Shown here one piece after another: positions 10,211 to 24,011 of a stretch of 64,000 nucleotides of DNA. The notes beneath the pieces are model-generated. The model was not told the DNA's origin. It ran no database searches and saw only the letters and a program-made list of their open reading frames with translations. The stretch is taken from NCBI RefSeq assembly GCF_016428915.1, contig NZ_JAELTP010000007.1, positions 30,637-94,636 of the forward strand, read 5' to 3'. The first letter of the stretch is position 1, and every line of letters starts with the position of its first letter. A program made the translations under genes and the position numbers. Origin of the DNA: Pandoraea sp. ASV26 (GTDB taxonomy: Bacteria > Pseudomonadota > Gammaproteobacteria > Burkholderiales > Burkholderiaceae).

Positions 10211-10243
10211 AAAAGCGTGCCTTTATATGTCAGGCACGCTTTT
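10211..10243 (-). terminator. Terminator of the ompW-type gene at 10301
   Basis: Perfect 12-bp inverted repeat AAAAGCGTGCCT / AGGCACGCTTTT with a 9-nt loop, downstream of the minus-strand OmpW paralogue 2. Confidence 0.9.
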
Positions 10244-10300
10244 GGGAAATAACTGCGGAGTCCGATATGCTGGTCGCAACCTGCGTCCCGCAGGCTGAGT

Positions 10301-11149
10301 TTAGAACTTGTAGCCGACCGATACGAAGGTCACAATCGGATTCAGCTTGATTTCGGCGTCGGAGGAGGAGAGAACCGTTCCGTCCTGCGCCTTGATTTTG
10401 ATGTTCGCGGTGGTCTTGAGCGGCAGGTAGGAGACAGAGGCGCTCGCGACCCAGTGCTTGTCGAAGGCATAAGACAGACCGGCATTGAAAACCGGTTGCC
10501 ACGACGCCGACGATTTCGCTTCCACGGTTGTCGGTCCGTTATGTCCGGAAGTAAAAGCGAGCACACTGCCGAAATTCTGATTCAGCGCCGCTTCAAAATT
10601 CGGATTGAGACTCACGTTAGTGAAGAACGTATAACTCACGCCGACGCCCAGAAAAGGTCGCCACGTCGAATTGGCTTGTCCGAAGTAATACTGCAACACG
10701 AGCGCGGGGCTCCATTGGCGAACACTTTGCACGATCGGGTTGTTTTGCGCCGCGCCGAGGTTGATACTCGTGAGCGCGCCGGCCAATCCGGGAGGGGCGA
10801 TCACGCCCTCACCCGTGAGCTTGAACTTGGCGGGAACGCCGGCGACCGTCTGCACGGCGATGCTGTCCGTGAAGAAGTGCGTAATGACCAGCCCGAGCGT
10901 GTCGGCGTTGCTGACCTTCGCGCCGCTGCCGGGAGAAGTGAAGTTTGACGGCACCAGGGTGGGGGTGATGCCCGCCTGAGTGACGCTGGTGGTCATCGGC
11001 TTGCTGGAGTCTTGCGGGGCGATGTGAAACCACCCGAGGTTGACGACGTTGTCGCCGGCTTGTTGTGCGTTGGCGCTGGTGGACGCCAGGGAAATGCCGA
11101 GTCCGAGCGCGCACAAGCACGCCGCGGACCGATAGGTCCGATTTGTCAT
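10301..11149 (-). CDS. OmpW-family outer-membrane protein (paralogue 2)
   Basis: 282-aa OmpW-type barrel. The signal peptide ends at ...STSANA with mature QQAGDNVVNLGWFH, nearly the same mature start as paralogue 1. The barrel motifs TLGLVITHFFTDSIAVQT and LQYYFGQAN and the terminal VGYKF are conserved. Extra residues relative to paralogue 1 lie in periplasm- or surface-facing loops. The separate terminators suggest separate transcripts. A tandem duplication followed by divergence is the likely origin. Confidence 0.92.
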   Translation of the reverse strand: MTNRTYRSAACLCALGLGISLASTSANAQQAGDNVVNLGWFHIAPQDSSKPMTTSVTQAGITPTLVPSNFTSPGSGAKVSNADTLGLVITHFFTDSIAVQTVAGVPAKFKLTGEGVIAPPGLAGALTSINLGAAQNNPIVQSVRQWSPALVLQYYFGQANSTWRPFLGVGVSYTFFTNVSLNPNFEAALNQNFGSVLAFTSGHNGPTTVEAKSSASWQPVFNAGLSYAFDKHWVASASVSYLPLKTTANIKIKAQDGTVLSSSDAEIKLNPIVTFVSVGYKF

Positions 11150-11347
11150 TTGTCTATCCTCCCAAGATTATTTATTTATTTTTCGGTGCATTATGCGCTT
11201 GGGATTTCTTGGCGCAATCGCCGGATCTAGAGCTTTTGTACGAATCAACGGGGTTTGGCTAGATATCAGTATTTAAAGAGGTTTTTCGTGATAAAACCCT
11301 CTCGCGAATCGTGATGTCGAGCTTTAAAGCATTACATTTGAATAAGC

Positions 11348-12049
11348 ATGGCCCGATTACCGAGACTTTTCATTCCGCGCCAACCGCAGCACGTCATTCT
11401 GCGCGGCAATAACCGGCAGGCAATCTTCGTGGACGACGAAGACCGGCGTGTATTTCACGACCGGCTGCGCGACGCCGCGCGCGCCAACGGACTGGCGATT
11501 CATGCGTGGTGCATGATGCCCAATCACCTGCATCTGGTCGCCACGCCATCTGACGAGCGCAGCTTGCCCGCAACCTTGCAGGCGGTCGGCCGTTATTACG
11601 TGTTGTATTTCAATCGACGCCACCAGCGCACCGGCACCCTATGGGAGGGCCGGTATCGCGCCACGGTCATCGAGGCCGAGCACTACCTGCTGCTCGCCAG
11701 CCGGTACGTCGAACTCAACCCGGTGCGCGCAGGGCTGGCGGAGGCGCCGGGTAGCTACGTGTGGTCGAGTTACAACCATCACGTAGGGCTCACGGTCGAT
11801 AGTCTGGTTACTGACCATGCGCTGTACTGGGCGCTCGGCAATACGCCGTTCGAGCGTCAGCGGGCTTACGCGGAGGGGTTCTCGATCCCGCTGCCCCCAC
11901 ACGAAGTCGACGCATTGCGTACAGCTACGCAGAAAGGATGGTTGCTCGGCGGCCCCGAGTATCAGGCGCGCATGTCGCTCGCCGCGAACCGTCGAGTGAG
12001 TCCACTGACACGTGGCCGGCCGCGAAAACCCGTGTCCGAGACCCTCTGA
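11348..12049 (+). CDS. REP-associated tyrosine transposase (RAYT, IS200-like)
   Basis: Single-strand Y1 transposase of the TnpA-REP family, which is usually domesticated to spread REP palindromes rather than move itself. 233 aa. The metal-binding HUH motif is HLHLV (H60 and H62). The typical N-terminus RLFIPRQPQHVILRGNNRQ and WCMMPNHLHL are present. RYVELNPVRAG carries the candidate catalytic Tyr (about Y120). The C-terminus ends in a basic RGRPRKP tail. A perfect palindrome and a pair of short repeats follow immediately downstream. No terminal IS inverted repeats are seen. Confidence 0.93.
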   Translation: MARLPRLFIPRQPQHVILRGNNRQAIFVDDEDRRVFHDRLRDAARANGLAIHAWCMMPNHLHLVATPSDERSLPATLQAVGRYYVLYFNRRHQRTGTLWEGRYRATVIEAEHYLLLASRYVELNPVRAGLAEAPGSYVWSSYNHHVGLTVDSLVTDHALYWALGNTPFERQRAYAEGFSIPLPPHEVDALRTATQKGWLLGGPEYQARMSLAANRRVSPLTRGRPRKPVSETL

Positions 12050-12059
12050 TACCCCGTCC

Positions 12060-12081
12060 GGCAGGCTGATTTCAGCCTGCC
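12060..12081. repeat. Perfect palindrome (REP-like hairpin) downstream of RAYT
   Basis: GGCAGGCTGA, a 2-nt loop, then TCAGCCTGCC: a perfect 10-bp stem starting 10 bp after the transposase stop. No T run follows, so it looks more like a REP-type hairpin than a terminator, though it may do both. Confidence 0.75.
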
Positions 12082-12138
12082 AACTATCCTCCAAGCAATT
12101 GAAATCACGAGGCTTTTCACCCAGTCTCGTGGGTCTGA

Positions 12139-12210
12139 AATTAATCTGACCCTAATAAATCAAAGCCTTCTTTTGGTGCGGTTTTTAATTGGAATCTGAC
12201 CCCATTAAAA
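12139..12210. repeat. Two imperfect direct repeats with core AATCTGACCC
   Basis: Copy 1 spans about 12139-12160 and copy 2 about 12187-12210. Both have an AT-rich left arm, the core AATCTGACCC and an AT-rich right arm (AATAAA / ATTAAAA). They are about 50 bp apart and just downstream of the RAYT gene, a position where such enzymes keep their cognate repeats. Confidence 0.6.
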
Positions 12211-12428
12211 TATTTTGTCATTGTGAATTTCATGGCGTATATTCCAACTTCGGCCGATTGGTGCGATGCGCAAAAGCGTGCGCGCTGAGTCGGTTCCTGT
12301 GGCAACGCCCGAGAACGATCTTCGACGTGTGCGAATCCGCAGCTCTGGCCCGCCCGGCCAACCCCACTTAACCCGGTCGACCGCGACGAGCATGCGCGCG
12401 GCGACCTCGCCAAGAGACGGTGTAACTC

Positions 12429-17162
<4,734 letters not shown>

Positions 17163-17258
17163 AGCCGCTTGCGCGGCAACGCCTCGGGGTGAGGGCCCCG
17201 CAGGCGTGCCGCGCACGGGCGAGGCACGGTAACCACAAAACTTTCCGACTGAAGAAAC

Positions 17259-18725
17259 ATGGGCAAGGTCACAGGTTTTCTCGAATTCGAGCGCCAGAGC
17301 GAGTCATACGAAGCACCGCTGGCACGCGTGAAGCACTACAAGGAGTTCGTGCTCGCGCTCTCCGACGATCAGGCAAAGGTGCAGGGCGCACGCTGCATGG
17401 ACTGCGGCATTCCGTTCTGCAACAACGGCTGCCCCGTCAACAACATCATTCCCGACTTCAACGACCTGGTGTATCGCCAGGACTGGAAGTCGGCCATCTC
17501 GGTGCTGCACTCGACGAACAACTTTCCGGAGTTCACGGGCCGCATCTGCCCGGCGCCGTGTGAAGCCGCCTGCACGCTGAACATCAACAGCGACGCGGTG
17601 GGCATCAAGTCGATCGAACACGCGATCATCGACAAGGCCTGGAGCGAAGGCTGGGTCGAGCCGCAACCCGCAAAGCACAAGACCGGCAAGACGGTCGCCG
17701 TTGTCGGTTCGGGCCCCGCAGGTCTGGCCGTGGCGCAGCAACTCGCGCGCGTCGGTCACGACGTTACCGTGTTCGAAAAGAACGATCGCGTGGGCGGGCT
17801 GCTGCGTTACGGCATCCCCGACTTCAAGCTGGAGAAGTGGCTGATCGATCGCCGCATGCGCCAGATGGAAGCCGAAGGCGTCACGTTCCGCACCGGTGTC
17901 TATGTCGGCAAGGACTCCCCTGAAGCGCATATCAACAACTTCTCCAAAGAGACGATCTCGCCGGAGCAGTTGCAGGCGCAGTTCGACGCCGTGGTCATCG
18001 CCGGTGGCGCAGAGCAGCCGCGCGATTTGCCGGTGCCGGGCCGCGAGCTCGAGGGGATTCACTTCGCGATGGAATTCCTGCCGCAGCAAAACAAGGTCAA
18101 CGCGGGCGACAAGCTGGCGAACCAGACGCTGGCCACGGGCAAGCACGTGATCGTGATCGGCGGTGGCGACACCGGCTCCGATTGCGTGGGCACGTCGAAC
18201 CGTCATGGCGCGAAGAGCGTGACGCAGTTCGAGCTGCTGCCGCAGCCGCCCGAGCAGGAGAACAAGGCGATGGTGTGGCCGTACTGGCCGACCAAGCTGC
18301 GCACGTCGTCGAGCCACGAAGAGGGCTGCGAGCGCGACTGGTCGGTGGCCACGAAGCGCTTTGAGGGCAAGAACGGCAAGGTCGAGAAACTGATCGCCGT
18401 GCGTCTCGAATGGAAGGACGGCAAGATGCAGGAAGTGCCGGGCTCGGAGTTCGAACTCAAGGCCGATCTGGTGCTGCTCGCGATGGGCTTCGTCTCGCCG
18501 CTACAGACCGTGCTCGACGCGTTCGGTGTCGACAAGGATGCGCGCGGTAACGTGCGTGCCTCGACCGAAGGTGAGCGCGCCTACACGACGAACCTGCCGA
18601 AGGTGTTCGCCGCCGGTGACGTGCGTCGCGGTCAGTCGCTGGTGGTGTGGGCGATTCGCGAAGGCCGTCAGTGCGCCCGTGCCGTCGACGAGTTCCTGAT
18701 GGGACACTCGGAACTGCCGCGCTAA
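17259..18725 (+). CDS. gltD: Glutamate synthase small subunit
   Basis: Supplies electrons from NADPH through FAD and 4Fe-4S clusters to GltB. 488 aa. The N-terminal cluster-binding cysteines are visible as [15 protein letters not shown] and [11 protein letters not shown]. The FAD-binding [14 protein letters not shown] dinucleotide fold follows, and the NADPH-binding [11 protein letters not shown]. The C-terminal FAD motif is [17 protein letters not shown]. It is co-transcribed with gltB and followed by a strong terminator. Confidence 0.98.
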   Translation: MGKVTGFLEFERQSESYEAPLARVKHYKEFVLALSDDQAKVQGARCMDCGIPFCNNGCPVNNIIPDFNDLVYRQDWKSAISVLHSTNNFPEFTGRICPAPCEAACTLNINSDAVGIKSIEHAIIDKAWSEGWVEPQPAKHKTGKTVAVVGSGPAGLAVAQQLARVGHDVTVFEKNDRVGGLLRYGIPDFKLEKWLIDRRMRQMEAEGVTFRTGVYVGKDSPEAHINNFSKETISPEQLQAQFDAVVIAGGAEQPRDLPVPGRELEGIHFAMEFLPQQNKVNAGDKLANQTLATGKHVIVIGGGDTGSDCVGTSNRHGAKSVTQFELLPQPPEQENKAMVWPYWPTKLRTSSSHEEGCERDWSVATKRFEGKNGKVEKLIAVRLEWKDGKMQEVPGSEFELKADLVLLAMGFVSPLQTVLDAFGVDKDARGNVRASTEGERAYTTNLPKVFAAGDVRRGQSLVVWAIREGRQCARAVDEFLMGHSELPR

Positions 18726-19202
18726 GCATCAACGGCATCCAAAGCATCAAGGCGCCCCCTCGGGGGCGCGCGCAGGGTACGCCTGCCAAAACCACAAATA
18801 CGGGGTTGAGAGGAGGGGCGCGGAGGTAGGCATCTGCGTCACCGTGGAGAAACCGTCCGGACGGCAACGTCCGGGCGGTTTTTTCTTGCCCGTTCGTCTT
18901 GTCGGCATCGTTCTGCCGCGCGCGCCGGCACGTCACGAAATTCTATAGGCCGCTAAATATAAGACGTCATACAACAAGGCGTTTCAGCCATTCGGCCATA
19001 TGCGGGAAAGCGCCCTCATTATGTGCAAACTTCAACGCTGATAAGGGTTTGAGTGTTGATGTCCGTGATCGATGGAAACACTAGGGATTATCCGTAAACC
19101 ACGTATTATTCCATTGTCATCGTACATCGTCTCACGTAGGATGCCTCTCCATGCGAGCGACGGACTCGCCACAAAAAATACTCACGGAGAGAGACAACCA
19201 TC
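18726..19202. other. Intergenic region between gltD and the exuT-like gene
   Basis: 477 bp. It contains a GC-rich hairpin near 18751-18770, the gltBD terminator, then an AT-richer stretch that must carry the exuT promoter. A partly symmetric sequence centred on GACGTC (18957-18974) may be a regulator site. No ORF of substance is seen. Confidence 0.6.
18851..18884 (+). terminator. Rho-independent terminator of gltBD
   Basis: Stem AACCGTCCGGACG / CGTCCGGGCGGTT with a GCAA tetraloop and a six-T tail, 126 bp after gltD. Confidence 0.92.
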
Positions 19203-20513
19203 ATGGCACTGAAGATCAAAGGCCTGCGCTGGTGGATGATCGGACTGCTGACGCTTGGCACGGTCATGAACTACCTGGCGCGCAGTTCGCTGGCCGTTGC
19301 CGCCCCTACGGTGATGAAGGATCTCCACATTACCACTCAGCAATACGGCTGGATTACCGGCGCGTTTCTCGTGTTGTATCCGATCGGCGCCCCGCTCACC
19401 GGTTACCTGATGGACCGCATCGGCCTGCGATTGGGCTTTTTGCTGTGCGGTGTGGTGTGGTCGGTGGTGTGCATGCTGCACGGTCTGGCGGACGGCTGGG
19501 TCGGTCTTTTCGTGCTGCGCGGTTTGCTGGGGCTGGCCGAGGCGTCGTTCATCCCGGCCGGTATGCGTGCCGCAGCGTTCTGGTTCCCGTCGAAGGAGCG
19601 CGCGCTCGCGGCCGGCATCTTCAACATCGGCACCTCGATCGGGGCGATTCTCGCCCCGCCGCTGATCGCCTGGTCGATCCTGCGCTACAACTGGGAAACC
19701 GCGTTCGTGATCGCGGGCGCGCTCGGTCTTGTGTGGGGCGCGCTGTGGTTCGCGTTCTACCGTCATCCGACCGACCATCCGGCGCTCACGACAGCGGAGT
19801 CCGACTACATCAATGAAGGCAAAGTCGTCGATGCTGCCGCCGACGCCCGCAAGCCGAACCTGATTTCGATCCTGCGTCAGCGCAATTTCTGGGGTATCGC
19901 ACTGCCGCGTTTCTTCGCTGATCCGGTGTGGGGCACGATCGTGTTCTGGATGCCGCTGTACCTCAATCAGGCGCGCGGTTTCGATCTGAAGACGATTGCG
20001 GCGACGGCATGGCTACCGTTCGTGGCGGCGGACATCGGGTGCCTGATGGGCGGCACGATTTCCGTGTGGCTGAACAAGCATTTCAAGATCACGATCTTCA
20101 ACGGCAAGCGCGTCGTATTCACGATCGGTGCCATCATCATGACGGCGATGTGCGGTGTGGGCTTCGTCAAAGATCCGATGATGGCGATCTTCCTGCTGTG
20201 TCTGGGCGGCTTTGCGCACCAGACACTCTCGATCAGCGTGATCTCGATGTCGGCCGACCTGTTCCCGCGCAACGAAGTGGCGACGGTGACGGGGCTCGCG
20301 GGGCTGTCCGCCGGTATCGGCAATCTGCTCTTCACGCTGGTGATCGGCACCTTCGTGACGGCGCTCGGTTACGCCCCGTTCTTCGTGGCGCTGGGCCTGG
20401 GCGATCTGATCGGCGCGGTGATTCTGTGGACGGTGGTCCGGCCCGGCGTCACGGGCACGGCCACGCCGTCGCCGGTCAAGCGTGTCGACGTGGGACGCAC
20501 GGCCAATGCCTGA
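19203..20513 (+). CDS. exuT: Hexuronate transporter, MFS anion:cation symporter family (ExuT-like)
   Basis: Predicted proton-coupled uptake of glucuronate/galacturonate. 436 aa with 12 predicted membrane segments. The N-terminus KIKGLRWWMIGLLTLGTV and the internal NFWGIALPRFFADPVWGT and LGGFAHQTLSISVISMSADLF blocks match the ExuT pattern. The next two genes encode a uronate dehydrogenase and a sugar-lactone hydrolase, which supports a uronate substrate over glucarate or galactonate. RBS is the GGAGAG around 19185-19190. Confidence 0.8.
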   Translation: MALKIKGLRWWMIGLLTLGTVMNYLARSSLAVAAPTVMKDLHITTQQYGWITGAFLVLYPIGAPLTGYLMDRIGLRLGFLLCGVVWSVVCMLHGLADGWVGLFVLRGLLGLAEASFIPAGMRAAAFWFPSKERALAAGIFNIGTSIGAILAPPLIAWSILRYNWETAFVIAGALGLVWGALWFAFYRHPTDHPALTTAESDYINEGKVVDAAADARKPNLISILRQRNFWGIALPRFFADPVWGTIVFWMPLYLNQARGFDLKTIAATAWLPFVAADIGCLMGGTISVWLNKHFKITIFNGKRVVFTIGAIIMTAMCGVGFVKDPMMAIFLLCLGGFAHQTLSISVISMSADLFPRNEVATVTGLAGLSAGIGNLLFTLVIGTFVTALGYAPFFVALGLGDLIGAVILWTVVRPGVTGTATPSPVKRVDVGRTANA

Positions 20514-20586
20514 CGCCAGACGGCGAGTCTCGAACGAAGGCGGGTGGTGCGGCGTGGCATTAGATCGTCGCCCGAAGATTTGACGT

Positions 20587-20636
20587 ACGCCGCGCGGCAC
20601 ACTCCCCCTTGGGTGTGCGGCGCGGCGTCGGTTTTC
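20587..20636 (+). terminator. Long hairpin with T run between exuT and udh
   Basis: 16-bp stem (20587-20602 with 20613-20628, one mismatch) followed by TTTT. It would attenuate or end transcription before udh. Confidence 0.6.
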
Positions 20637-20638
20637 TT

Positions 20639-20670
20639 GCGGCAATGCGGCAATACGGCAGTGAGGCAAT
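20639..20670. repeat. Four 8-bp tandem repeats
   Basis: GCGGCAAT twice, then ACGGCAGT and GAGGCAAT, in the gap between the exuT terminator hairpin and udh. Function unknown. Confidence 0.7.
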
Positions 20671-20714
20671 ACGTCGTGGCAGGCATTGCGATCTACCGAT
20701 GAACAAGGAGTGAC

Positions 20715-21539
20715 ATGAGCCAGACTTCCGGCAAACCTTTCCGCCGTCTGCTGCTGACCGGCGCGGCGGGCAATCTTGGCCAACAACTGCGCGGCAAGCT
20801 CGCCGAGTGGGCGGACATCGTGCGCGTAAGCGACATCGTGCCGCTCACGGCCGATGCGCCGCACGAAGAAGCCATGCAGGTCGACCTCGCCGATCGCGCC
20901 GCCGTGCACGCGCTGCTCGAAGGCGTCGATGCGCTGGTGCATCTGGGCGGCGTCTCCGTCGAAGCGCCGTTCGACGACATCCTGCAAGCCAACATTCTCG
21001 GCCTGTACAACGTCTACAGCGCGGCGCAGAAGCAGGGCGTGAAGCGCATCATTTACGCCAGCTCGAATCACGCGGTCGGTTTCCATCCCGTGACGGAAGT
21101 GCTCGGCGTCGACGCCCCGCATCGTCCGGATGGCATGTACGGCCTGTCGAAGTGCTTCGGCGAAGACCTGTCGCGCTACTACTTCGATCGCTTCGGCCTC
21201 GAGACCGTGTGCCTGCGCATCGGCTCGTCGTTCGAGCAGCCGAAGAATCCGCGCATGATGGTGACGTATCTGAGCTATCGCGATTTCATCGAACTCGTGC
21301 GTTGCTCGCTGTTCACGAATCGCGTGGGACATGCCATCGTCTACGGCGTGTCGGACAACCCGACGCTGTGGGTCGACAACACGAAGGCCGCGTTCCTCGG
21401 CTACCGTCCGCAAGACAGCTCGGCCGAATTCGCCGGTCTGTTCCCGGCCAAGGCGCCCGATACGCAAATGGATGACTGGACGCAGCGCTTCCAGGGAGGC
21501 GCGTTCGTGTTGATGGGGCCGATGGAGCCGGGCGCATGA
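20715..21539 (+). CDS. udh: Uronate dehydrogenase
   Basis: NAD-dependent oxidation of D-galacturonate/D-glucuronate to the aldaro-lactone. 274 aa, extended-type SDR fold of the usual Udh length. The NAD-binding TGAAGNLGQQLR is at the N-terminus, HLGGVSVE follows, and the Ser-Tyr-Lys triad is in YASSNHAVG and MYGLSKCFGEDLSRYY. SFEQPKNPRMMVTYLSYRD is a Udh-type segment. RBS AAGGAG is 7 bp upstream. The stop overlaps the next gene as ATGA, so lactone formation and opening are translationally coupled. Confidence 0.88.
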   Translation: MSQTSGKPFRRLLLTGAAGNLGQQLRGKLAEWADIVRVSDIVPLTADAPHEEAMQVDLADRAAVHALLEGVDALVHLGGVSVEAPFDDILQANILGLYNVYSAAQKQGVKRIIYASSNHAVGFHPVTEVLGVDAPHRPDGMYGLSKCFGEDLSRYYFDRFGLETVCLRIGSSFEQPKNPRMMVTYLSYRDFIELVRCSLFTNRVGHAIVYGVSDNPTLWVDNTKAAFLGYRPQDSSAEFAGLFPAKAPDTQMDDWTQRFQGGAFVLMGPMEPGA

Positions 21540-22468
21540 GCGTGTCCATCGAACGGCTCGAGCCGTCGCGCGAGACGCCGCATGCCGTGGGCGAAAGCCC
21601 GCTGTGGCGCGAGGACGAGCAGGCGCTCTACTGGGTGGACATCCCCGCGAAGCAACTGCACCGCGTGACGCCCGCCGACGGAGAGCACCGCCAATGGACG
21701 TTCCCGGAGCAGGTCGCGTGCTTCTCGTTCGATGCGTCGGGCACGTTGCTCGCAGGTGGCGAAACCGGGGTGTTCGCGGCGCGGCTGGGGCAACCCGGCG
21801 CCGTTGCGGCATCGGACTGGCAGCGGCTGGCAGCGCCCGTGTTTCCCGCGCCGGGCATGCGTTTCAACGACGGCCGTTGCGATCGTCAGGGACGTTTCTG
21901 GGCGGGCACGATGGTGCAGGACATGTCGCTGGCGAGCGACGCGGGGTCGCTCTTTCGTCTCGATGCTGAAGGTCGTCTGTCCGCACCGCTCGTCGATGGC
22001 CTCGTCACGCAGAACGGTCTGGGCTTTTCGCCCGACAGCCGCACGATGTATCTTAGCGACTCGCATCCGACGCGCCGTCGCGTGTGGGCGTTCGATTTCG
22101 ATGCCGAGAGCGGTGCGATCAGCGGGCGGCGTCTGTTCGTCGACATGCATCAGTATCCGGGCCGCCCCGACGGCGCGGCGGTCGACGCCGAGGGTGGCTA
22201 CTGGACATGCGCCAACGACGGCAGCCGTTTGCTGCGCTTCACGCCGGCGGGCGAGCTGGATCGCGAGATCGTGTTGCCGGTGTCGAAGCCGTCGATGTGC
22301 GCGTTCGGCGGGCGCGACTTCGATACGTTGTTCGTCACGTCGATTCGTCCGGGCGCGGGTGCCAACGAACACGATGGTCATGTGTTCGCCGTGCGTTGCG
22401 GCGTGCAGGGATTGCCGGAAGTGCCTTATGCCGGGTCGGCAGGCACGTTTTCGGCGGCAGGTGTGTAG
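21536..22468 (+). CDS. SMP-30/gluconolactonase-family sugar lactonase
   Basis: 310-aa six-bladed beta-propeller lactonase. Predicted metal ligands: Glu of AVGESPLWRED near the N-terminus, Asn of GMRFNDGRCDRQGRFWAG, QNGLGFSPDSRTMYLSDS and the GRPDGAAVDAEGGYW segment with its Asp. Its 4-bp overlap with udh points to hydrolysis of galactaro-/glucaro-lactone to the open aldarate. The family also includes arabinono- and gluconolactonases, so the substrate is inferred from context. Later steps of the oxidative pathway are not in the window. Confidence 0.85.
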   Translation: MSVSIERLEPSRETPHAVGESPLWREDEQALYWVDIPAKQLHRVTPADGEHRQWTFPEQVACFSFDASGTLLAGGETGVFAARLGQPGAVAASDWQRLAAPVFPAPGMRFNDGRCDRQGRFWAGTMVQDMSLASDAGSLFRLDAEGRLSAPLVDGLVTQNGLGFSPDSRTMYLSDSHPTRRRVWAFDFDAESGAISGRRLFVDMHQYPGRPDGAAVDAEGGYWTCANDGSRLLRFTPAGELDREIVLPVSKPSMCAFGGRDFDTLFVTSIRPGAGANEHDGHVFAVRCGVQGLPEVPYAGSAGTFSAAGV

Positions 22469-22673
22469 GCGGGGGTGAGTCGGTAGCGACGCCGTGCGAA
22501 AGCGCACAAGCGGCGAGCACCGCGGAAGTGGTTCCGGTGTGGCTGGCTTACACGGATGGCCACCCGGTGAGGCGGCGGGACGTCGGATCGATTGCGTTAG
22601 GCGATCCGGCGTCCCGTTTTGCCAACGACGCTTGGGTCGATGGTGGTTCGTGCCCTCAGTGCACTCAGTAGGA

Positions 22674-23933
22674 TCAGTGCGTGAAGTCCGGCGTGACGAG
22701 CGATTTGCCGCGCGTCTCGGGCAGCAGCAGCGCGCACACGACCACGAGCAGATAACCGCCGCCCGCGACCATGCCGATGGCCTTCACGAGCGAGCCGGTC
22801 TGCGCGAGCATGCCGACGGCGATGGGGAAGAACGAGCCGATGCCGCGTCCCAGGTTGTAGCAGAAGCCTTGTCCGGAGCCGCGAATGTGGTTCGGATACA
22901 GCTCCGTCAGATACGCGCCGATGCCCGCGAAAATCCCTTGCACGACGATCCCGAGCGGGAACCCGAGCAGCAGCATCGCGCTATCGGTGATCGGCAGCAT
23001 CGTGTACGCCATGCCGAGCACGAATGAGGCGACGGCAAAGAAGATGAAGGCGCCGCGACGGCCGAGTTTGTCCGAGAGAATCGCGCCGACGATATACCCC
23101 ACGAACGAGCCGACGATCAGCACGATCAGATACGCGCTCGTGTTGAACACCGACAGTCCGCGCACCGTCTTCAGATAGGTCGGCAGCCACGTGGTGATCG
23201 CGTAGTAGCCGCCCAGCATGCCGGAGCACAGCAGGCTGCCGAGGATCGTCGTCTTTAAATGCTCGGGCGCGAAGATCTGCATGAAGTTGCCTTGCAGTTT
23301 GCCCTCGGCGATCTTGCGGCGGGTTTGCGTGAAAATCTCGGGATCCGACACGTTACGGCGCACGTACGTGATCCACAGCGCCGGCACGATGCCGATCCAG
23401 AAACACGCACGCCATGCGGTGCCTTCGTCGAACACGGCGAAGAAGAACCAGTACAGCAGCGCGGCGGCGGCCCAGCCGACCGACCAACTGCTCTGTACCG
23501 TGCCGACCGCCTTCGCGCGATGCTGCGGCGAGCGGATCATCTCGCCCATCATCATCGTGACGACCGTCCATTCCCCGCCGAAGCCGATGCCCTGCAAGGT
23601 GCGCGTGATGAGCAACTGCCAGAACGAGTTCGTGAAGCCCGACAGGAACGTGAACAGGCAGAACGTGGCGATCGTCCATTGCAGCACGCGCACGCGGCCG
23701 AAGCGATCCGCGAGAATGCCCGCGAGCCATCCGCCCACGGCCGATGAGATAAGCGAACTGGTCGCGATCATGCCCGCTTCGCCCTTCGTCATCCCCCACG
23801 CCGCAATGAGGGTGGGGATCAGGAAGGAATAGATCATGAAGTCGAACGCGTCGACGGCGTAGCCGCCGAAGCCCGCATACAGGGCCTTGCGTTCCTTCGT
23901 GTTGAGTTCCTTGAACCAGGAAAAAAATGCCAT
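22674..23933 (-). CDS. MFS transporter (aromatic-acid / sialate symporter-like)
   Basis: 419 aa from ATG 23931-23933, chosen for its GAGGAG ribosome site just upstream. Twelve membrane segments. The MFS signature GGWLAGILADRFGR lies between helices 2 and 3, and LSDKLGRRGAF in the second half. The IGFGGEWTVVTMMMGE motif resembles the sialate/aromatic acid:H+ symporter families, but the substrate cannot be told from sequence. It is downstream of, and probably co-transcribed with, the SDR at 24012. It converges on the uronate cluster but lies on the opposite strand. Confidence 0.85.
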   Translation of the reverse strand: MAFFSWFKELNTKERKALYAGFGGYAVDAFDFMIYSFLIPTLIAAWGMTKGEAGMIATSSLISSAVGGWLAGILADRFGRVRVLQWTIATFCLFTFLSGFTNSFWQLLITRTLQGIGFGGEWTVVTMMMGEMIRSPQHRAKAVGTVQSSWSVGWAAAALLYWFFFAVFDEGTAWRACFWIGIVPALWITYVRRNVSDPEIFTQTRRKIAEGKLQGNFMQIFAPEHLKTTILGSLLCSGMLGGYYAITTWLPTYLKTVRGLSVFNTSAYLIVLIVGSFVGYIVGAILSDKLGRRGAFIFFAVASFVLGMAYTMLPITDSAMLLLGFPLGIVVQGIFAGIGAYLTELYPNHIRGSGQGFCYNLGRGIGSFFPIAVGMLAQTGSLVKAIGMVAGGGYLLVVVCALLLPETRGKSLVTPDFTH

Positions 23934-24011
23934 GAAGACTCCTCGGTGGATCGTGTGCTTGTCGTTATGTGTGTGACGTGTGTTTTTTCTTGTGCGGAGG
24001 CCGGGCATGCT

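Larger units (their letters stand above)
12050..12428. other. Intergenic region between RAYT gene and gltB
   Basis: 379 bp without a supported gene. It holds the palindrome at 12060-12081 and the two TCTGACCC repeats (12139-12210). The 3' part should contain the gltB promoter and leader, but I see no convincing -35/-10 pair. Confidence 0.7.

Noticed and set aside
18957..18974. GACGTC-centred semi-palindrome as operator of the uronate genes
   Set aside because: Symmetry is imperfect, it is about 230 bp from the gene, and no regulator is adjacent; too weak to call.
19056..19084. Promoter starting TTGATG upstream of exuT
   Set aside because: No acceptable -10 at 16-18 bp spacing.
20639..20670. 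Short repeats as a CRISPR array
   Set aside because: 8-bp units without spacers; no cas genes in the window.
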